From positions 2,381,715-2,445,714 of the forward strand of contig NZ_OY781873.1 in the NCBI RefSeq assembly GCF_963677075.1: a DNA stretch of 64,000 nt, read 5' to 3'. This document shows positions 17,288 to 26,232 of the stretch, one piece after another (the stretch's first letter is position 1; every line of letters starts with the position of its first letter). Made by a program: the position numbers and the translations under genes. Below the pieces are notes generated by a model. It had not been told where the DNA came from. It did not search any database and saw only the letters and a list, made by a program, of their open reading frames with translations. Source of the DNA: an uncultured Sphaerochaeta sp. Its GTDB lineage: Bacteria; Spirochaetota; Spirochaetia; Sphaerochaetales; Sphaerochaetaceae.

Positions 17288-17893
17288 ATGAACAAAAACA
17301 GTACGAAACAGCTTGCTGTACTCATGATCATCGCATTCACCACGATGACAACCCTTTTCGCAGCAGACAGGTGTGAATACCTATCGCCTCGTATCTACCT
17401 CGGCATCGATTATGGCCATAGTATGGTAGAAGAACAGGAAGTACCAAATGTTGGTATTACCGTTGGAAGCAAGCTTTCAAGCCGGACATCCACCGAAATA
17501 TTCGCAAGAATTGAACCGCTTTCGAATTTTCCTGGAGAAGATTTTGGTGTTGATATCACCGAAACAGAAGCAACGTTTGCTTTCAGCAGCGGCTTGGCAG
17601 TAACTGCCAGAATGTTCCATGATGCAGCATTCAACCCCTTTGTCCAAGCTGGAATTGGAACCATGGCTATCGGGCACCTAATCAGTGAGGATGATGAGTA
17701 CGTCATGTCAAACCTCGAGTATGTAATGCATGGCACGGTCGCTACCGGACTTGAAGTGAACATCTTCCAGGGAGTCTCCATCCAATTTGTGCACGGATAT
17801 CGTTACATTCCACATAGAAGAATATTTGATATAGAACCTCACACATTAAGCGGTTCCTTCAACAGTGTTGCATTCAAGGCGTACTTGGATTGA
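17288..17893 (+). CDS. Outer-membrane beta-barrel type protein
   Basis: A 201-residue exported protein with a signal peptide (residues 1-26, ending FAADR). After it comes alternating hydrophobic and polar sequence with the phrases PRIYLGIDYGHSM, TVGSKLSSRTSTEIFARIEP and FVQAGIGTMAIGHL, ending in GSFNSVAFKAYLD with an aromatic or hydrophobic strand end. This is the pattern of small OmpA/porin-like barrels. It is a paralogue by eye of the product of 35844-36482: both share a PLSNF element and a similar middle region. GAGAGAT lies before the ATG. The function is unknown. A hairpin follows the stop. Confidence 0.65.
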   Translation: MNKNSTKQLAVLMIIAFTTMTTLFAADRCEYLSPRIYLGIDYGHSMVEEQEVPNVGITVGSKLSSRTSTEIFARIEPLSNFPGEDFGVDITETEATFAFSSGLAVTARMFHDAAFNPFVQAGIGTMAIGHLISEDDEYVMSNLEYVMHGTVATGLEVNIFQGVSIQFVHGYRYIPHRRIFDIEPHTLSGSFNSVAFKAYLD

Positions 17894-17917
17894 AAACAGG
17901 GTTAAGATCTTTTCTGT

Positions 17918-17941
17918 GCACCTCCTTTCCCCAGGAGGTGC
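17918..17941 (+). terminator. Hairpin downstream of the beta-barrel gene
   Basis: GCACCTCC at 17918-17925 and GGAGGTGC at 17934-17941 pair perfectly around an eight-base loop. There is no T run after it, so termination may be weak or Rho-assisted. Confidence 0.5.
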
Positions 17942-18003
17942 TCTGTATGCTGAGATTTGGTTTCATGATATGATTCAGCATCCTACAGCTAGTGAGTGAC
18001 AAC

Positions 18004-18921
18004 ATGAAGAAGTATCCGGTACATGAAGATTTTCATACGTTGCAGATGAGTATTCCTTTCTATGCACCTTTACTACCATTGCTGCAAAGGTTGACCCGCT
18101 CTGCATATGTACGGCGATCCATCCCTGAGACACTCACGCATAAGAGAGAAACCTGTATTGCTCATGATGGATATCCCATAACAATAGAGTTGTTCAGTCC
18201 CAAGTCTATTGAGCCAAATGCTCCTTGCATTCTCTTCTTACATGGAGGGGCATTTGCACTCCCTGCTGCCGACCACCATAAGCAATTGATCATTGATTTT
18301 GCTCTCGGATGCTCTTGCAAAGTAGTCATGGCTGATTATCGATTGGCACCAAGGTATCCATACCCTTACGGACTGGAAGACTGCTTTTCAGTCTATCAAT
18401 GGACTACTCAACATGCAAAGGAACTCTCCATCGATCCTGGTCGTATCGCTATCTACGGGGATAGTGCTGGAGGTGCACTGGCCTCTGGATTGACACATTT
18501 GATCAGGGATCGCTCACAGCAGATGCCACAGTTCCAGATGCTTATCTATCCGGTCCTTGATGCAAGGTTATCCACTGATTCCATGCAGCAATATGTTGAT
18601 ACCCCTATCTGGAACGCAAAGCTCAATGCCAAGATGTGGAAACTCTACCTTGCAGGGAAAAAGGGTTCATACGCCTCCCCAAATGAGATTATCTCATTGG
18701 AGGGATTGCCAAATACCTATATTGAGGTCAATGAGTTCGATTGTCTCAGGGATGAGGCAATCGAGTACGCAAAGAAACTCCAAAAGACCGGTATTGAAGT
18801 GAATCTGGTGAAGACAGAGGGGACTGTCCATGGGTTTGAGCTGAACTATGAAAGCAGCTATACCCAGATGATCATAGGCCAACGGATAGCGTATATGAAG
18901 GAGCAGTTTGCCTTAAGATGA
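18004..18921 (+). CDS. Alpha/beta hydrolase, hormone-sensitive-lipase type esterase
   Basis: A cytoplasmic esterase of about 305 residues in the HSL (family IV) group. The oxyanion motif is FLHGGAFALP near residue 75, the nucleophile elbow IYGDSAGGAL near 155, the acid lies in NEFDCLRDE near 245 and the His in VHGFEL near 280. No signal peptide is visible. The frame also contains a GTG at 17992, four codons upstream; GTGAGTG could serve either as that start or as a weak ribosome binding site for the ATG at 18004, so the start is uncertain. Acyl-ester substrate specificity is unknown. It converges on the pseudoprotease gene. Confidence 0.85.
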   Translation: MKKYPVHEDFHTLQMSIPFYAPLLPLLQRLTRSAYVRRSIPETLTHKRETCIAHDGYPITIELFSPKSIEPNAPCILFLHGGAFALPAADHHKQLIIDFALGCSCKVVMADYRLAPRYPYPYGLEDCFSVYQWTTQHAKELSIDPGRIAIYGDSAGGALASGLTHLIRDRSQQMPQFQMLIYPVLDARLSTDSMQQYVDTPIWNAKLNAKMWKLYLAGKKGSYASPNEIISLEGLPNTYIEVNEFDCLRDEAIEYAKKLQKTGIEVNLVKTEGTVHGFELNYESSYTQMIIGQRIAYMKEQFALR

Positions 18922-18963
18922 TTGCTCTCCTTCAAACACATTCTTTGTCATTCATAGACAAAA

Positions 18964-19001
18964 TATGCACTGTTCAGTATCGCATCACCAAACAGTGCAT
19001 A
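18964..19001 (-). terminator. Terminator of the BCCT/pseudoprotease operon
   Basis: TATGCACTGTT (18964-18974) and AACAGTGCATA (18991-19001) form an 11-bp perfect stem with a 16-base loop. Read on the minus strand it is followed by TTTTG, consistent with termination of the operon that ends at 19032. Confidence 0.6.
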
Positions 19002-19031
19002 GATTCCAAAAAATTGAAAAAGTAACACAAA

Positions 19032-19712
19032 CTATCGTAACGTCAATCCCAAATCCTCAAGCATAGCCTTTCCATACTCGATCGAGATGGCATAACTGAA
19101 ACTTGATTCATACCCTGGAAGGGACCCCCTGACAAAATCCCCACCCTCTTCTTTTGGAACAAAAAGGCCCATCATGATACCAATGACTCTTCCGTCGTCA
19201 TAATTGACCAGCGGACCTCCTGCCATCCCAGTATGCATGGCTCGGTCGAACAGAAAAAGATTCACAGAATCCCTGAGTGAAACTTTAGAGGCAATAATTC
19301 CACTCTGTACAGCAAGGTTCTGTAGGTCCTCATGTCCGAAAGGGAATCCAAATCCTAGTACCGAAGAACCCAGTTGTACGGACTCGACATTTCCTACCAT
19401 ATGGTCAGGAGTATCGATGATTAGGGGCTTTGTGAAGCGAAGCAGCGCAGTATTGGTTGTATGATCGGCTTTGATAACCTCCACAGGGATTGCCTGGACC
19501 ACATCAAGACTGAGTGGAGAGAACGCCTCTGGATTGCTGGGTCGAGCTACCATCAACCCCTCATAGTTCTCTTCCAGCAAGTAGGTGGCAGTAAGGAGGT
19601 ATCCCTGTTCATGTACGAGAAAGGCCGTTCCCAGGAAGACTACTACATCTTCTTGTTGTCGTAACAAGAAAAAACATCCACCTGCATATTTTTGACTGAT
19701 CTGTTTAAACAT
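19032..19712 (-). CDS. Trypsin-fold pseudoprotease (S1C-like, catalytic triad lost)
   Basis: A 226-residue protein with the layout of a trypsin-like (DegP-type) protease domain: FLGTAFLVHEQGYLLTA near residue 30, a core strand segment, LGFGFPFG near 120 and GGPLVNYDDGRVIGIM near 165. All three catalytic positions appear replaced. The usual LTAAHV His is Tyr44 (LTATYLL), the DLALL Asp is Asn87 (NTALL) and the GNSGGP Ser is Ala164 (GMAGGP). No signal peptide or PDZ domain is visible. Its start overlaps the stop region of the BCCT transporter gene by 8 bp, so the two are co-translated. A binding or regulatory role for the transporter is an inference. Confidence 0.72.
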   Translation of the reverse strand: MFKQISQKYAGGCFFLLRQQEDVVVFLGTAFLVHEQGYLLTATYLLEENYEGLMVARPSNPEAFSPLSLDVVQAIPVEVIKADHTTNTALLRFTKPLIIDTPDHMVGNVESVQLGSSVLGFGFPFGHEDLQNLAVQSGIIASKVSLRDSVNLFLFDRAMHTGMAGGPLVNYDDGRVIGIMMGLFVPKEEGGDFVRGSLPGYESSFSYAISIEYGKAMLEDLGLTLR

Positions 19713-21291
19713 CTGATTTCTCCTGTTGTTTTTTCTTGGATTTCTTATGGAATCTCACAAGAGGAGCCTCTCCACTCTCAATCTGGAAATGACGGGTCTT
19801 CAGTTTTCCCGTTTTCACAGAGAACGTCTGCACCCCGGTATACTCGTTCAAGCCCTTCTTAAGGCTATAGGTAAGTAGAAGCAGGACTACCGCAAAGGGG
19901 AGCCCAGTTGCAATGACCGCTGACTGGAGCGCAACAAGGCCTCCACTGAGTAACAGGGCAGCTGCCACCACACCTTCCAGGATTGCCCAAAAAAGCCGCT
20001 GGGGAATTGGTGGATCTGGATTACCGCCAGCTGTAATGATATCGATTACCATGGAACCGGAATCAGATGAGGTGACAAAGAAACTCACCACAACCAATAC
20101 CCCAAGAACAGATAGAACTGAAGAGAGCGGGAAATGTTCCAACAGAAGGAAGAGAGAAAGCGGTACATTCTCGGTTACCCCTTGGCCAAGATTACCTCCC
20201 TTGAATAGGTCAATATAGAGGGCAGAATTACCAAATACAGTGATCCACAAGAAGGTAACGAGTGTCGGGATCAAAAGTACTCCCATAAGGAATTCCCGGA
20301 TGGTCCTGCCCCTGGAGACACGAGCGATAAACATGCCTACAAAGGGAGACCAAGCGATCCACCAAGCCCAGTAGAAGACAGTCCAGTCATTCTGCCAGGA
20401 TGCATTCTCAAATGTTTCATTCCATGTAGCTATCTCAGCGAACGAAGTGAGATAAGCACCAATATTCTCGACAAACCCGTTTGCAATAAAGAGCGTGGGG
20501 CCAAAGACGAACACAAACACCAATAGGGATAAGGCGAGCCAAATATTGAGCTCTGAGAGCTTTCTGATACCAGCATCAAGTCCCCTGACTACTGAGATTG
20601 TTGCAATCGTGGTAATCCCTGCTATAAGAAACAGCTGCACAAGAGGGCTCTGCTCGAGACCGGTGAGGTGATTCAGTCCTGCATTGATCTGCTGTACACC
20701 AAATCCGAGGGAGGTGGCAACACCAAACAACGTAGCGATGGTTGCCAGGATATCGATTAGATTACCCCATCCCCCGTTGATCTTCTCACCAAGAATTGGA
20801 TAGAAAATTGATCTGATGGACAGCGGTTGGCCCTTATTGAAACTGAAGAAAGCCAAGGCAAGCGCAACCAGTGCGTAAATTGCCCATGGATGCAGACCCC
20901 AGTGGAGGAATGTATACTTCATGGCATTCTGTGCAGCTTCGGCCGCAGAATCAGCAGGAACCGGGGGAACCATGAAATGGAACATTGGTTCGGCTACACC
21001 GTAGAAGAGCAAGCCTATTCCCATTCCAGCAGAGAAGAGCATGGCAAACCAGCTGAGGGTACTGAAATCTGGTTCGGCGTCATCCCCCCCCAGTCGTATA
21101 TCCCCATAACGGCTGAACATCAAATAGAGTACGAACAGCAGGATAATGTTCACTGAAAGCGTGAAAAACCAACCAGCGTTGGTGGAAATCCCATTAAGAA
21201 GAGGGTTGAATATATTCCCCAGCATCTCGTTGAAGAATACCGAAACAATGACAAATCCTATGATAAGGGAAGCGGAGGTGAAGAACACCAC
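19705..21291 (-). CDS. BCCT family betaine/carnitine/choline transporter
   Basis: A 12-helix secondary transporter of at least 528 residues. Recognisable elements include FSAGMGIGLLFYGVAEP, the conserved HWGLHPWAIYALVALALAFF and WTVFYWAWWIAWSPFVGMF segments, and FVTSSDSGSM. These fit BCCT proteins that take up glycine betaine or related trimethylammonium compounds. The coordinates use the first standard start codon (GTG, 21291), but homologue-like coding sequence continues upstream (QKKPSTKRKLDFDIHP) to an ATC codon at 21343-21345 that sits 6 bases after AAGGAGC. The true start may therefore be ATC. The gene is followed by an overlapping trypsin-fold pseudoprotease gene. Together with YehWXYZ it is a second osmolyte uptake route. 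Confidence 0.88.
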   Translation of the reverse strand: MVFFTSASLIIGFVIVSVFFNEMLGNIFNPLLNGISTNAGWFFTLSVNIILLFVLYLMFSRYGDIRLGGDDAEPDFSTLSWFAMLFSAGMGIGLLFYGVAEPMFHFMVPPVPADSAAEAAQNAMKYTFLHWGLHPWAIYALVALALAFFSFNKGQPLSIRSIFYPILGEKINGGWGNLIDILATIATLFGVATSLGFGVQQINAGLNHLTGLEQSPLVQLFLIAGITTIATISVVRGLDAGIRKLSELNIWLALSLLVFVFVFGPTLFIANGFVENIGAYLTSFAEIATWNETFENASWQNDWTVFYWAWWIAWSPFVGMFIARVSRGRTIREFLMGVLLIPTLVTFLWITVFGNSALYIDLFKGGNLGQGVTENVPLSLFLLLEHFPLSSVLSVLGVLVVVSFFVTSSDSGSMVIDIITAGGNPDPPIPQRLFWAILEGVVAAALLLSGGLVALQSAVIATGLPFAVVLLLLTYSLKKGLNEYTGVQTFSVKTGKLKTRHFQIESGEAPLVRFHKKSKKKQQEKSDV

Positions 21292-21520
21292 GGGATGGAT
21301 GTCAAAGTCAAGTTTACGTTTGGTAGATGGTTTTTTCTGTTTGATATCAAAGCTCCTTATATATAGCTACTAGCATAATCATAATTCTGCTCTGATTGAA
21401 AACCAATACAGGATATCTGTCAATAGGCGTAAATTGTCCCAATTTTATTCGCTAGAGGACAAAATAACTATATTGTATCTATTAGTAATTACGTACAAAT
21501 ATGTTTATGATGTGCTACCT

Positions 21521-22603
21521 CTAACGATTATTGGATGAACAGGCAAGCTTCGCATACTTCTTCTTGTACACATAACGCATCAGATGGGTATCCAGATATG
21601 GAAGTGGCTTCACCTGCGCACAGGAGAGTTTAAGCAATGCAGCTTTGCTGTTCTTTTGGACCAGTGTTGCAACCGCAAGAGCCTCTGACTCACTGCTGCC
21701 CATACAAAGTGCACCAACTCCTTCAATAAGCATTGCATCACGATGCTTGAGGTGTAAGGATCCTATTCGATTCTGTTGGTATATGTGTACTGAAGGGCCG
21801 GCTATCTGTGCGAAATCGTCGAGATACGCGTTCAGATTTTTACCTCTCTTGCTTACCTCCAGAACCTCCTGGGAGGTAAGTAAGAGGATAGAGATGCAAT
21901 CCTTCTTACTCTTCATTATCAAATTCGCCATTGCCTGCAATGAAGGAAATTCATTGCTTGTATACGTCACTTCCTCACCATCTCTCTTAGCAAAAGTACG
22001 TATATGCACTTCCCCATCGAAAGAGGAAAGAAGTGGGGCGAGATTGAAGACCTGATCCTTGCATAACCCTTCCAAGGCTTCAGCAATACTGAAAGCCTCT
22101 TGCGGACTGGATCCAAAACAAAGCGCACCATGGTTAGCCATCAGGACTGCAGGGCTTGCACAGTTCTCAAGAACCTTTCCTACCCGATTCCTCAAAGCCT
22201 TTGTACCTGGTAATCCGTATCGTGAGGTGGGTATGGTCTCTCCAAGCAATTCTCTCCACTCATCACTAATGGATAGGTCATTGCCAACCAGACTCATCAG
22301 AGAAGCCATCTCCTGATGAGTATGTATGACACAGTTTACATGGGGATGTTTTCTATAGACCAAGGCATGGATTCCTTTCTCGGAGGAAGGTTTCAGAGAG
22401 CCTGTATACGCTAGTCCCTCCAGCGAGACCAATACCAATTGGTCCTCCGTCAGGTGCTCATAGGACTTACCGCTGGGGGTGATAAGGAAATGATTACTCC
22501 CTACCCTGCAACTGATATTTCCCCATGTTCTTGCAACCAATTGCGAGGCAACCAATTTTTTCGTTGCTTCCAGTACCGCCTGTTTTGCTTCCTGAAGTTC
22601 CAT
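21521..22603 (-). CDS. Tandem class II aldolase/adducin-domain protein
   Basis: A 360-residue protein, almost twice the usual class II aldolase length. The first half is a normal domain: WGNISCR near residue 28, ITPSGKSYE near 42, the Glu in SSEKGIHALVY near 75, the metal-binding HTHQEMAS at about 94 and a third His in LMANHGALCFGSSPQEAF near 155. The second half resembles a repeat of the same fold (EGVGALCMGSSESEALAVATL near 310) but lacks the zinc histidines, so only the first half should be catalytic. It is the last gene of the kinase-GtrA-aminotransferase cluster, 3 bp after the aminotransferase gene. It probably cleaves or isomerises a sugar phosphate; the substrate is unknown. Confidence 0.78.
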   Translation of the reverse strand: MELQEAKQAVLEATKKLVASQLVARTWGNISCRVGSNHFLITPSGKSYEHLTEDQLVLVSLEGLAYTGSLKPSSEKGIHALVYRKHPHVNCVIHTHQEMASLMSLVGNDLSISDEWRELLGETIPTSRYGLPGTKALRNRVGKVLENCASPAVLMANHGALCFGSSPQEAFSIAEALEGLCKDQVFNLAPLLSSFDGEVHIRTFAKRDGEEVTYTSNEFPSLQAMANLIMKSKKDCISILLLTSQEVLEVSKRGKNLNAYLDDFAQIAGPSVHIYQQNRIGSLHLKHRDAMLIEGVGALCMGSSESEALAVATLVQKNSKAALLKLSCAQVKPLPYLDTHLMRYVYKKKYAKLACSSNNR

Positions 22604-22606
22604 ACG

Positions 22607-24085
22607 TCAATCCTTGATACACTCAATCTGGGAAAATACCCGGTCGAAGGCTTTCAGTGACTCGTCAATCATTTCTTCAGTATACGCTGCACTGGTGTAG
22701 AGTCTGCTTCCCGCCAACGTTACCAACCCTTCGGCCATGTAGGCTGCACCCATATACTCCATCTCTTTCTTTCGTTTTGAAGTTTCTGCAATAACGTGGG
22801 GGATTGTCCACGGTTTCTTCCAATTGACGGAAAAGTGCATGGTGCCTACCGTCTCCAGATGACAGATGGAACCTTGGTTGAATGCCACAAATGGAAGAGA
22901 ATGCTTTTCTATAAGTGATTGCAGTCCTTTGGTAAGTCGGTCCCCCATGAGGCCGGCCCTCTGGCAGGCATTACTCTTGTCTATCTCCTCCAAGGTATAG
23001 TACCCGGCAACACAGCTCAGGGGTGTTGCGGCCATCGTACCCCCAACCAGGGCCTTGTGAATCTTGTCTCCGGTCTGTATCCCTGCAGCAAGATATTTCA
23101 TATAGTCCTGTTTCCCTCCAAGCCCACCAGCACCAGGATACCCCCCTGCGATGACCTTCCCAAATACCGTAAGATCAGGGGAAACTCCAAAATATCCCTG
23201 GGCTCCTGCCATGCCAATCCTGAAACCGGTTACCACCTCATCAAATACCAGCAAAGCATGGTAGGCATGACAGAGCCTCTCCACTTCCTTATTGAAGTTC
23301 TTGTCCAGTGGCCTGGTACCACTCTCTGGTCCTACCGGTTCAATAAAGACTGCAGCGGTGCCTCCCCTGAGTTTGTTCAAACGCAAGGTCCGCTCCAAGG
23401 CATCAAGGTTGTTGGGAAAGAATTCCTGGGTGTGCTTGAAGAGATAGGAAGGTACTCCATGAGCCTGCATCCCCTTTGTGCCCGGCAGTCGTATTCCATA
23501 GGCAAGTTGGTCACTCCAACCGTGGTATGCACCCCCCATCTTGATGATGTTCTTCCGACCAGTAGCGAGCCTGGCAACCCTTATTGCTGCCATACACGCT
23601 TCTGAACCTGAGTTGAACATCCTGAACATCTCAACGCTGGGAATGCTTTCACATATCTTTTTTGCAAGCTTATACTCATACTCGTGGAAGAGACCTGTAG
23701 ACGGACCACCGTCTTGCAGGAGTTCTACAACCTTCTCCCTAACAGATGGGGGATTGGAACCAAGAACCGTAGGACCTCCTGCTTGCAGAAAGTCGAAATA
23801 CCTGTGCCCATCGATGTCATACAGATATGCTCCTTCTGCCTTATTCATCACCAATGGGAAGGGATGATTGAAGGCAAGATTGTGTTGTACTCCACCTGGG
23901 ATGTAGTCCTTGGCCTTTCCTATCATAGTTTTTGAAAGAGGGCAAGATTCATCAAAATAATTTCTCTCGTAGTGTGCCAAGGCCTCTCTGGAAATACTGT
24001 AGATGGGGCTCTTGATCAATGCATCAAGTTTCTTAGAGATTTCTGCTGCATCAGGGTAGGTTGAGATTGCAAATCGGGTATCCAT
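22607..24085 (-). CDS. Class III PLP aminotransferase / glutamate-1-semialdehyde aminomutase-like
   Basis: A 492-residue PLP enzyme of the GSA-aminomutase branch of class III aminotransferases, about 60 residues longer than HemL because of N- and C-terminal extensions. Seen: YIPGGVQHNLAFN near residue 62, FNSGSEACMAAIRVAR near 155, YHGWSD, LLVFDEVVTGFR near 285 (PLP-binding Asp) and the Schiff-base Lys in VFGKVIAGGYPG near 310. Unlike heme-pathway HemL it is not near other hem genes. It lies between GtrA and the tandem aldolase gene, suggesting an aminotransferase or aminomutase step on a sugar-derived carbonyl compound. The assignment to that pathway is inferred. Confidence 0.8.
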   Translation of the reverse strand: MDTRFAISTYPDAAEISKKLDALIKSPIYSISREALAHYERNYFDESCPLSKTMIGKAKDYIPGGVQHNLAFNHPFPLVMNKAEGAYLYDIDGHRYFDFLQAGGPTVLGSNPPSVREKVVELLQDGGPSTGLFHEYEYKLAKKICESIPSVEMFRMFNSGSEACMAAIRVARLATGRKNIIKMGGAYHGWSDQLAYGIRLPGTKGMQAHGVPSYLFKHTQEFFPNNLDALERTLRLNKLRGGTAAVFIEPVGPESGTRPLDKNFNKEVERLCHAYHALLVFDEVVTGFRIGMAGAQGYFGVSPDLTVFGKVIAGGYPGAGGLGGKQDYMKYLAAGIQTGDKIHKALVGGTMAATPLSCVAGYYTLEEIDKSNACQRAGLMGDRLTKGLQSLIEKHSLPFVAFNQGSICHLETVGTMHFSVNWKKPWTIPHVIAETSKRKKEMEYMGAAYMAEGLVTLAGSRLYTSAAYTEEMIDESLKAFDRVFSQIECIKD

Positions 24086-24095
24086 ATCATTCCTC

Positions 24096-24545
24096 CTAGA
24101 TGGATGGTGTTTTTGCCGGTTTTACACGGGTATTCATGGAAGTTCTGTAGATGATGAATCGATTGACACAGAACTCTGAGATCAGGTTGACCACCATCGT
24201 ACCGCCAAGGACAAGGTAGTCAGAGATACCAAGGCCAACCAAGGCATCGCCCCACCATGTTGAGAGTGGGGTAAAAATCAGATAATAGATTCCCAGCTGG
24301 GTCATGGCCTTGGGGATATTGTTTGCACTCTTGAACGTAAAACGCCGATTCACTGTGAAGTTGTAGAGTACACTTGCAATGAGGGCGGTAAGATAACTGG
24401 GCCAATACTGGAGATGAAACACTTCCTCCAGGAGCGTAAAGACCAATACCTGAATGACTCCCGCACTGATGGAGAAGAGTACGAACTTCCCAAATTGGAT
24501 GAGATTCTGTTTTCCGGTCATCGCAGTATTGTTGTTTTGTTCCAT
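24096..24545 (-). CDS. GtrA family membrane protein
   Basis: A 149-residue membrane protein with four hydrophobic segments in the order of the GtrA/DPMS family: FVLFSISAGVIQVLVFTLLE, YLTALIASVLYNFTVNRRFTF (the VNRRFTF motif is diagnostic), YYLIFTPLSTWWGDALVGLG and a last helix ending NLISEFCVNRFIIYR. GtrA proteins are linked to polyprenyl-phosphate sugar translocation, but many are uncharacterised. Here the gene is embedded in a cytoplasmic sugar-kinase cluster, 14 bp after the kinase and 10 bp before the aminotransferase. This is an unusual setting and may point to cell-surface carbohydrate assembly or sugar transport. Confidence 0.83.
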   Translation of the reverse strand: MEQNNNTAMTGKQNLIQFGKFVLFSISAGVIQVLVFTLLEEVFHLQYWPSYLTALIASVLYNFTVNRRFTFKSANNIPKAMTQLGIYYLIFTPLSTWWGDALVGLGISDYLVLGGTMVVNLISEFCVNRFIIYRTSMNTRVKPAKTPSI

Positions 24546-24559
24546 GAATCTTCCTTTCC

Positions 24560-26155
24560 CTATGCATTCAAGGCAGCAAAGTGCTTCTTGTTGGATCTAT
24601 AGAGTTGTGTATACACCTTGTAATTACGTTCATACACTCTCTGGCTCTCTATCCTCGGTTCATATACCCTCCCCTTTGGGATTGCATCTGTTGCCTCTTT
24701 CTCACTCTGATAAATCCCGAGACCAAGTCCTGCAATAATGGCAGCTCCCATCGCTCCTACATTCTGCGGGTTCTCAATACTCTGTATCCGCCTTCCCAAG
24801 ATGTCACTGAGAATCTGGCAGGTAACGGGAGAGAGAGCCCCTCCCCCAACAAACCGGATAACCGAAGATGTCTTGACTTTTCTCTCCTGTACTTCCAGGA
24901 ACCAGCGCATATGCATGCAAACCCCTTCGGTAACTGCTCTGATCATCTCTGTCTTTCCTGTTTCAAGGCGCAAATTGAAGAACATTCCCCGGGCTTTGCT
25001 GTCCTCAAATGGACATCGATTCCCGTGCAACCATGGGGTGAAGATCACTCCATTGCTTCCAGGAGGTACCGTTTCGATTACCGAAGCCATATAGTCATAG
25101 AGGTTTTTGGCAATAGCCTCAGGAGAATCTGTTATCAGTTTCTTCTCCAAATACAGGTTGATCTCATCCAGTGCAAGATGGTCCTTTACCCATTCAAGAC
25201 ATTTTCCGGCTGTCTCGAGTTCAGAGAAATAGGTAAATCGCCCAGGAAGTGCGCTCACGATTGCTGCAGTTTTTGATGCAGGGTCGACCATGCTCTTTTC
25301 AACCACAGTAGAGAGCCACCCTGAGGTACCCATGTATATATGGGTATCCCCTGGGTTGGTGGCACCAGAACCCAGACCGATTGAAGCAGCATCGCCTCCC
25401 CCACCGAAGACCGGAGTGCCAGGCAGCAACCCAAGCACGCTCGCTGCCTGCTCTTTCATTGTTCCAGCCTGCTTCGTCGATTGTATGATATGAGGCAAAT
25501 GATCTGGGTTAACCTTGAGCATCCTGCACATTGCCTTGCTCCAGGAGCGTCTTTTTGTATCAAACAAGAGAGTTGCAAACGCTGAGTCTTCAGTCATGAT
25601 AAACGAACCTGTCAGCTTCGCTATCAGGTACTCCTTCACATCCAGCCACTTGTAGATGCGTGAAAACAGTTCCGGCTCATGGTTCCTTACCCAGTGATAT
25701 TTCCAAACCGGGTCTTTCACACTGGTTGCAACCGCCTTTGTGATGGACAGAGAGACAAGAAGCTTCCAGATATTCGCTCCTGCAATCTGCAAACCATGCG
25801 CCATCCCTTTTTGCAACTCTTCGGTTGCACGTTGGTCCAGGTAGCTGAATGCATTCCTCAGTGCATTTCCTTCTCTATCCACAAGCACCAAGCCCTGCAT
25901 CTGGGAACAAAAGGAGATTCCCTTTATGTCTGCAGGATCGATTGCAGACCCAGAGAGAATCTCACCAGTCGTGCTTACCATCGCCTTCCACCAATCCTCA
26001 GGATTCTGTTCTGCTCCTCCGTCTTCCAAGAGATACAGAGGATATGTTTCGAGAGCGGAAGCAACAAGCCTCAAGTGACCATCAGTGGAGAACAAGCAGG
26101 TTTTCATTCCCGTGGTTCCAACATCATAGGAGAGCAGGTATGTTGTTTCGTTCAT
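24560..26155 (-). CDS. FGGY family carbohydrate kinase (xylulokinase-like)
   Basis: A 531-residue sugar kinase. The N-terminal phosphate-1 motif SYDVGTTGMKTCLFSTDG fits FGGY kinases, as do FCSQMQGLVLVD, the GGGGDAASIGLGSG phosphate region near residue 260 and RFVGGGALSPVTCQILSDIL near 440. The frame runs to a GTG at 26161, but TAGGAG at 26162-26167 is positioned for the ATG at 26155. An IS110-type element ends only 11 bp upstream of the start, so the natural control region has been displaced. The substrate (a ketose or polyol) is not determinable; the neighbourhood suggests a pathway feeding the tandem aldolase. Confidence 0.85.
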   Translation of the reverse strand: MNETTYLLSYDVGTTGMKTCLFSTDGHLRLVASALETYPLYLLEDGGAEQNPEDWWKAMVSTTGEILSGSAIDPADIKGISFCSQMQGLVLVDREGNALRNAFSYLDQRATEELQKGMAHGLQIAGANIWKLLVSLSITKAVATSVKDPVWKYHWVRNHEPELFSRIYKWLDVKEYLIAKLTGSFIMTEDSAFATLLFDTKRRSWSKAMCRMLKVNPDHLPHIIQSTKQAGTMKEQAASVLGLLPGTPVFGGGGDAASIGLGSGATNPGDTHIYMGTSGWLSTVVEKSMVDPASKTAAIVSALPGRFTYFSELETAGKCLEWVKDHLALDEINLYLEKKLITDSPEAIAKNLYDYMASVIETVPPGSNGVIFTPWLHGNRCPFEDSKARGMFFNLRLETGKTEMIRAVTEGVCMHMRWFLEVQERKVKTSSVIRFVGGGALSPVTCQILSDILGRRIQSIENPQNVGAMGAAIIAGLGLGIYQSEKEATDAIPKGRVYEPRIESQRVYERNYKVYTQLYRSNKKHFAALNA

Positions 26156-26232
26156 GGTCACTCCTATAAAAAGTCAACAGTAAAGTCAGGAAACTGCTAA
26201 CCTTTGTTTGTTTTACTATAGGAGCTGTCAAG

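Noticed and set aside
26177..26232. Outward promoter in the left end of the IS110 element driving the kinase gene
   Set aside because: A TTGACA occurs on the minus strand, but no -10 hexamer is found at 16-18 bp.
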